Source: JAGOBX01 sp017999075 [NCBI: Candidatus Babelota bacterium] (GTDB taxonomy: Bacteria > JAGOBX01). From it: a stretch of 7,806 bases of DNA. A model generated the notes under the pieces. That model was given only the letters and a program-made list of their open reading frames with translations. It did no database searches and was not told the origin of the DNA. Of the stretch, positions 7,446 through 7,806 are shown piece after piece. Both the position numbers and the translations under genes were made by a program. Position 1 is the first letter of the stretch; each line of letters begins with the position of its first letter. The stretch lies in assembly GCA_017999075.1 (NCBI GenBank), contig JAGOBX010000155.1:1-7806 (forward strand), written 5' to 3'.

Positions 7446-7806
7446 TCTATATCATTTTTATATTTTTATATTTTTATTTTAATGTAAATGCTGTATGCGA
7501 AGACACGTTAAAATTATTTGAAAATTATTTCAACAATACAGGAACCGACTCTCCAGCTTATAATTTCTCGGTTATTTTCGCTAATATGGAAAAAATTAAT
7601 ACACGCAGTTCGTTAGAGAAAAAAATCGAAGAAATAGTTTTCATATTAATAGAACAAGAACCTGAACTTGATTTATTTTATTTAGGAATTCCAATTAATT
7701 ATGAAGAAAATTCATTAAATAAAACTTTAAATCTTGCTTATAAAAATAAAAATATAACTATAAATGTTAAATATGAACTTATTAAGACTTACCGTTTTAA
7801 TGACAA
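7433..7806 (+). CDS. Exported protein of unknown function, 3' truncated by window end
   Basis: An open frame of 124 codons starts at ATG 7433, overlaps the FecR-gene stop by 13 bases and has no stop before the window ends, so only its N-terminal part is present. Residues 1-20 form a signal peptide (MRRIIYIIFIF, then aromatic residues, then NVNA). The mature part begins with CEDTLKLFENYFNNTG and continues with helical, Glu/Lys-rich sequence (LEKKIEEIVFILIEQEPELD) and then beta-like segments (NKNITINVKYELIK). No family is recognised. Codon use matches its neighbours. The overlap and shared export signal make it the third secreted product in the cassette after the channel-like gene. It was found by reading the frame by hand. 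Confidence 0.7.
   Translation, partial: MRRIIYIIFIFLYFYFNVNAVCEDTLKLFENYFNNTGTDSPAYNFSVIFANMEKINTRSSLEKKIEEIVFILIEQEPELDLFYLGIPINYEENSLNKTLNLAYKNKNITINVKYELIKTYRFND

Overview
The window is strongly AT-rich and every gene is on the + strand. Almost every product has an N-terminal signal peptide or membrane anchor. The set includes a predicted outer-membrane beta-barrel of the PorV/UPF0164 type, a secreted protein ending in a FlgD-Ig/T9SS-like domain, a putative lipoprotein and a FecR-domain protein. This points to a didermal (Gram-negative type) bacterium. The combination recalls Elusimicrobiota or related low-GC candidate lineages, but that placement is inference from protein style only. No rRNA, tRNA, CRISPR array, mobile element or convincing terminator is visible. 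No gene-free stretch exceeds 300 bases; the longest are the first 60 bases and 6793-6869, both featureless AT-rich DNA apart from a ribosome binding site.

Left part (61-4053), cell-surface genes: a putative lipoprotein with a DUF3616/phytase-like beta-propeller (61-1224); a large secreted surface protein (1239-3107) whose reading frame is cut by one in-frame TAG at 1815-1817, giving segments of 192 and 428 codons in the same frame; and a PorV/UPF0164-like outer-membrane barrel (3145-4053). Gaps between these genes are 14 and 37 bases and their starts lack clear Shine-Dalgarno sequences.

Right part (4073-7806), a compact cassette: a 697-residue, predicted seven-helix membrane protein that joins a periplasmic dCache sensor domain to a module resembling a whole pentameric ligand-gated ion channel (beta extracellular domain plus four helices). 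Three small exported proteins follow: one with a charged, Gln-rich segment and a short hydrophobic stretch near its C-terminus; a FecR-domain protein with a second beta-rich domain; and an unrecognised exported protein that runs off the window and overlaps the FecR gene by 13 bases. Tight spacing and stop/start overlaps suggest one transcript.

The most interesting element is the Cache/pLGIC-like fusion with its secreted neighbours, which could be an envelope chemosensory channel or a non-conducting receptor with accessory subunits. The second point of interest is the in-frame amber codon in the surface protein.
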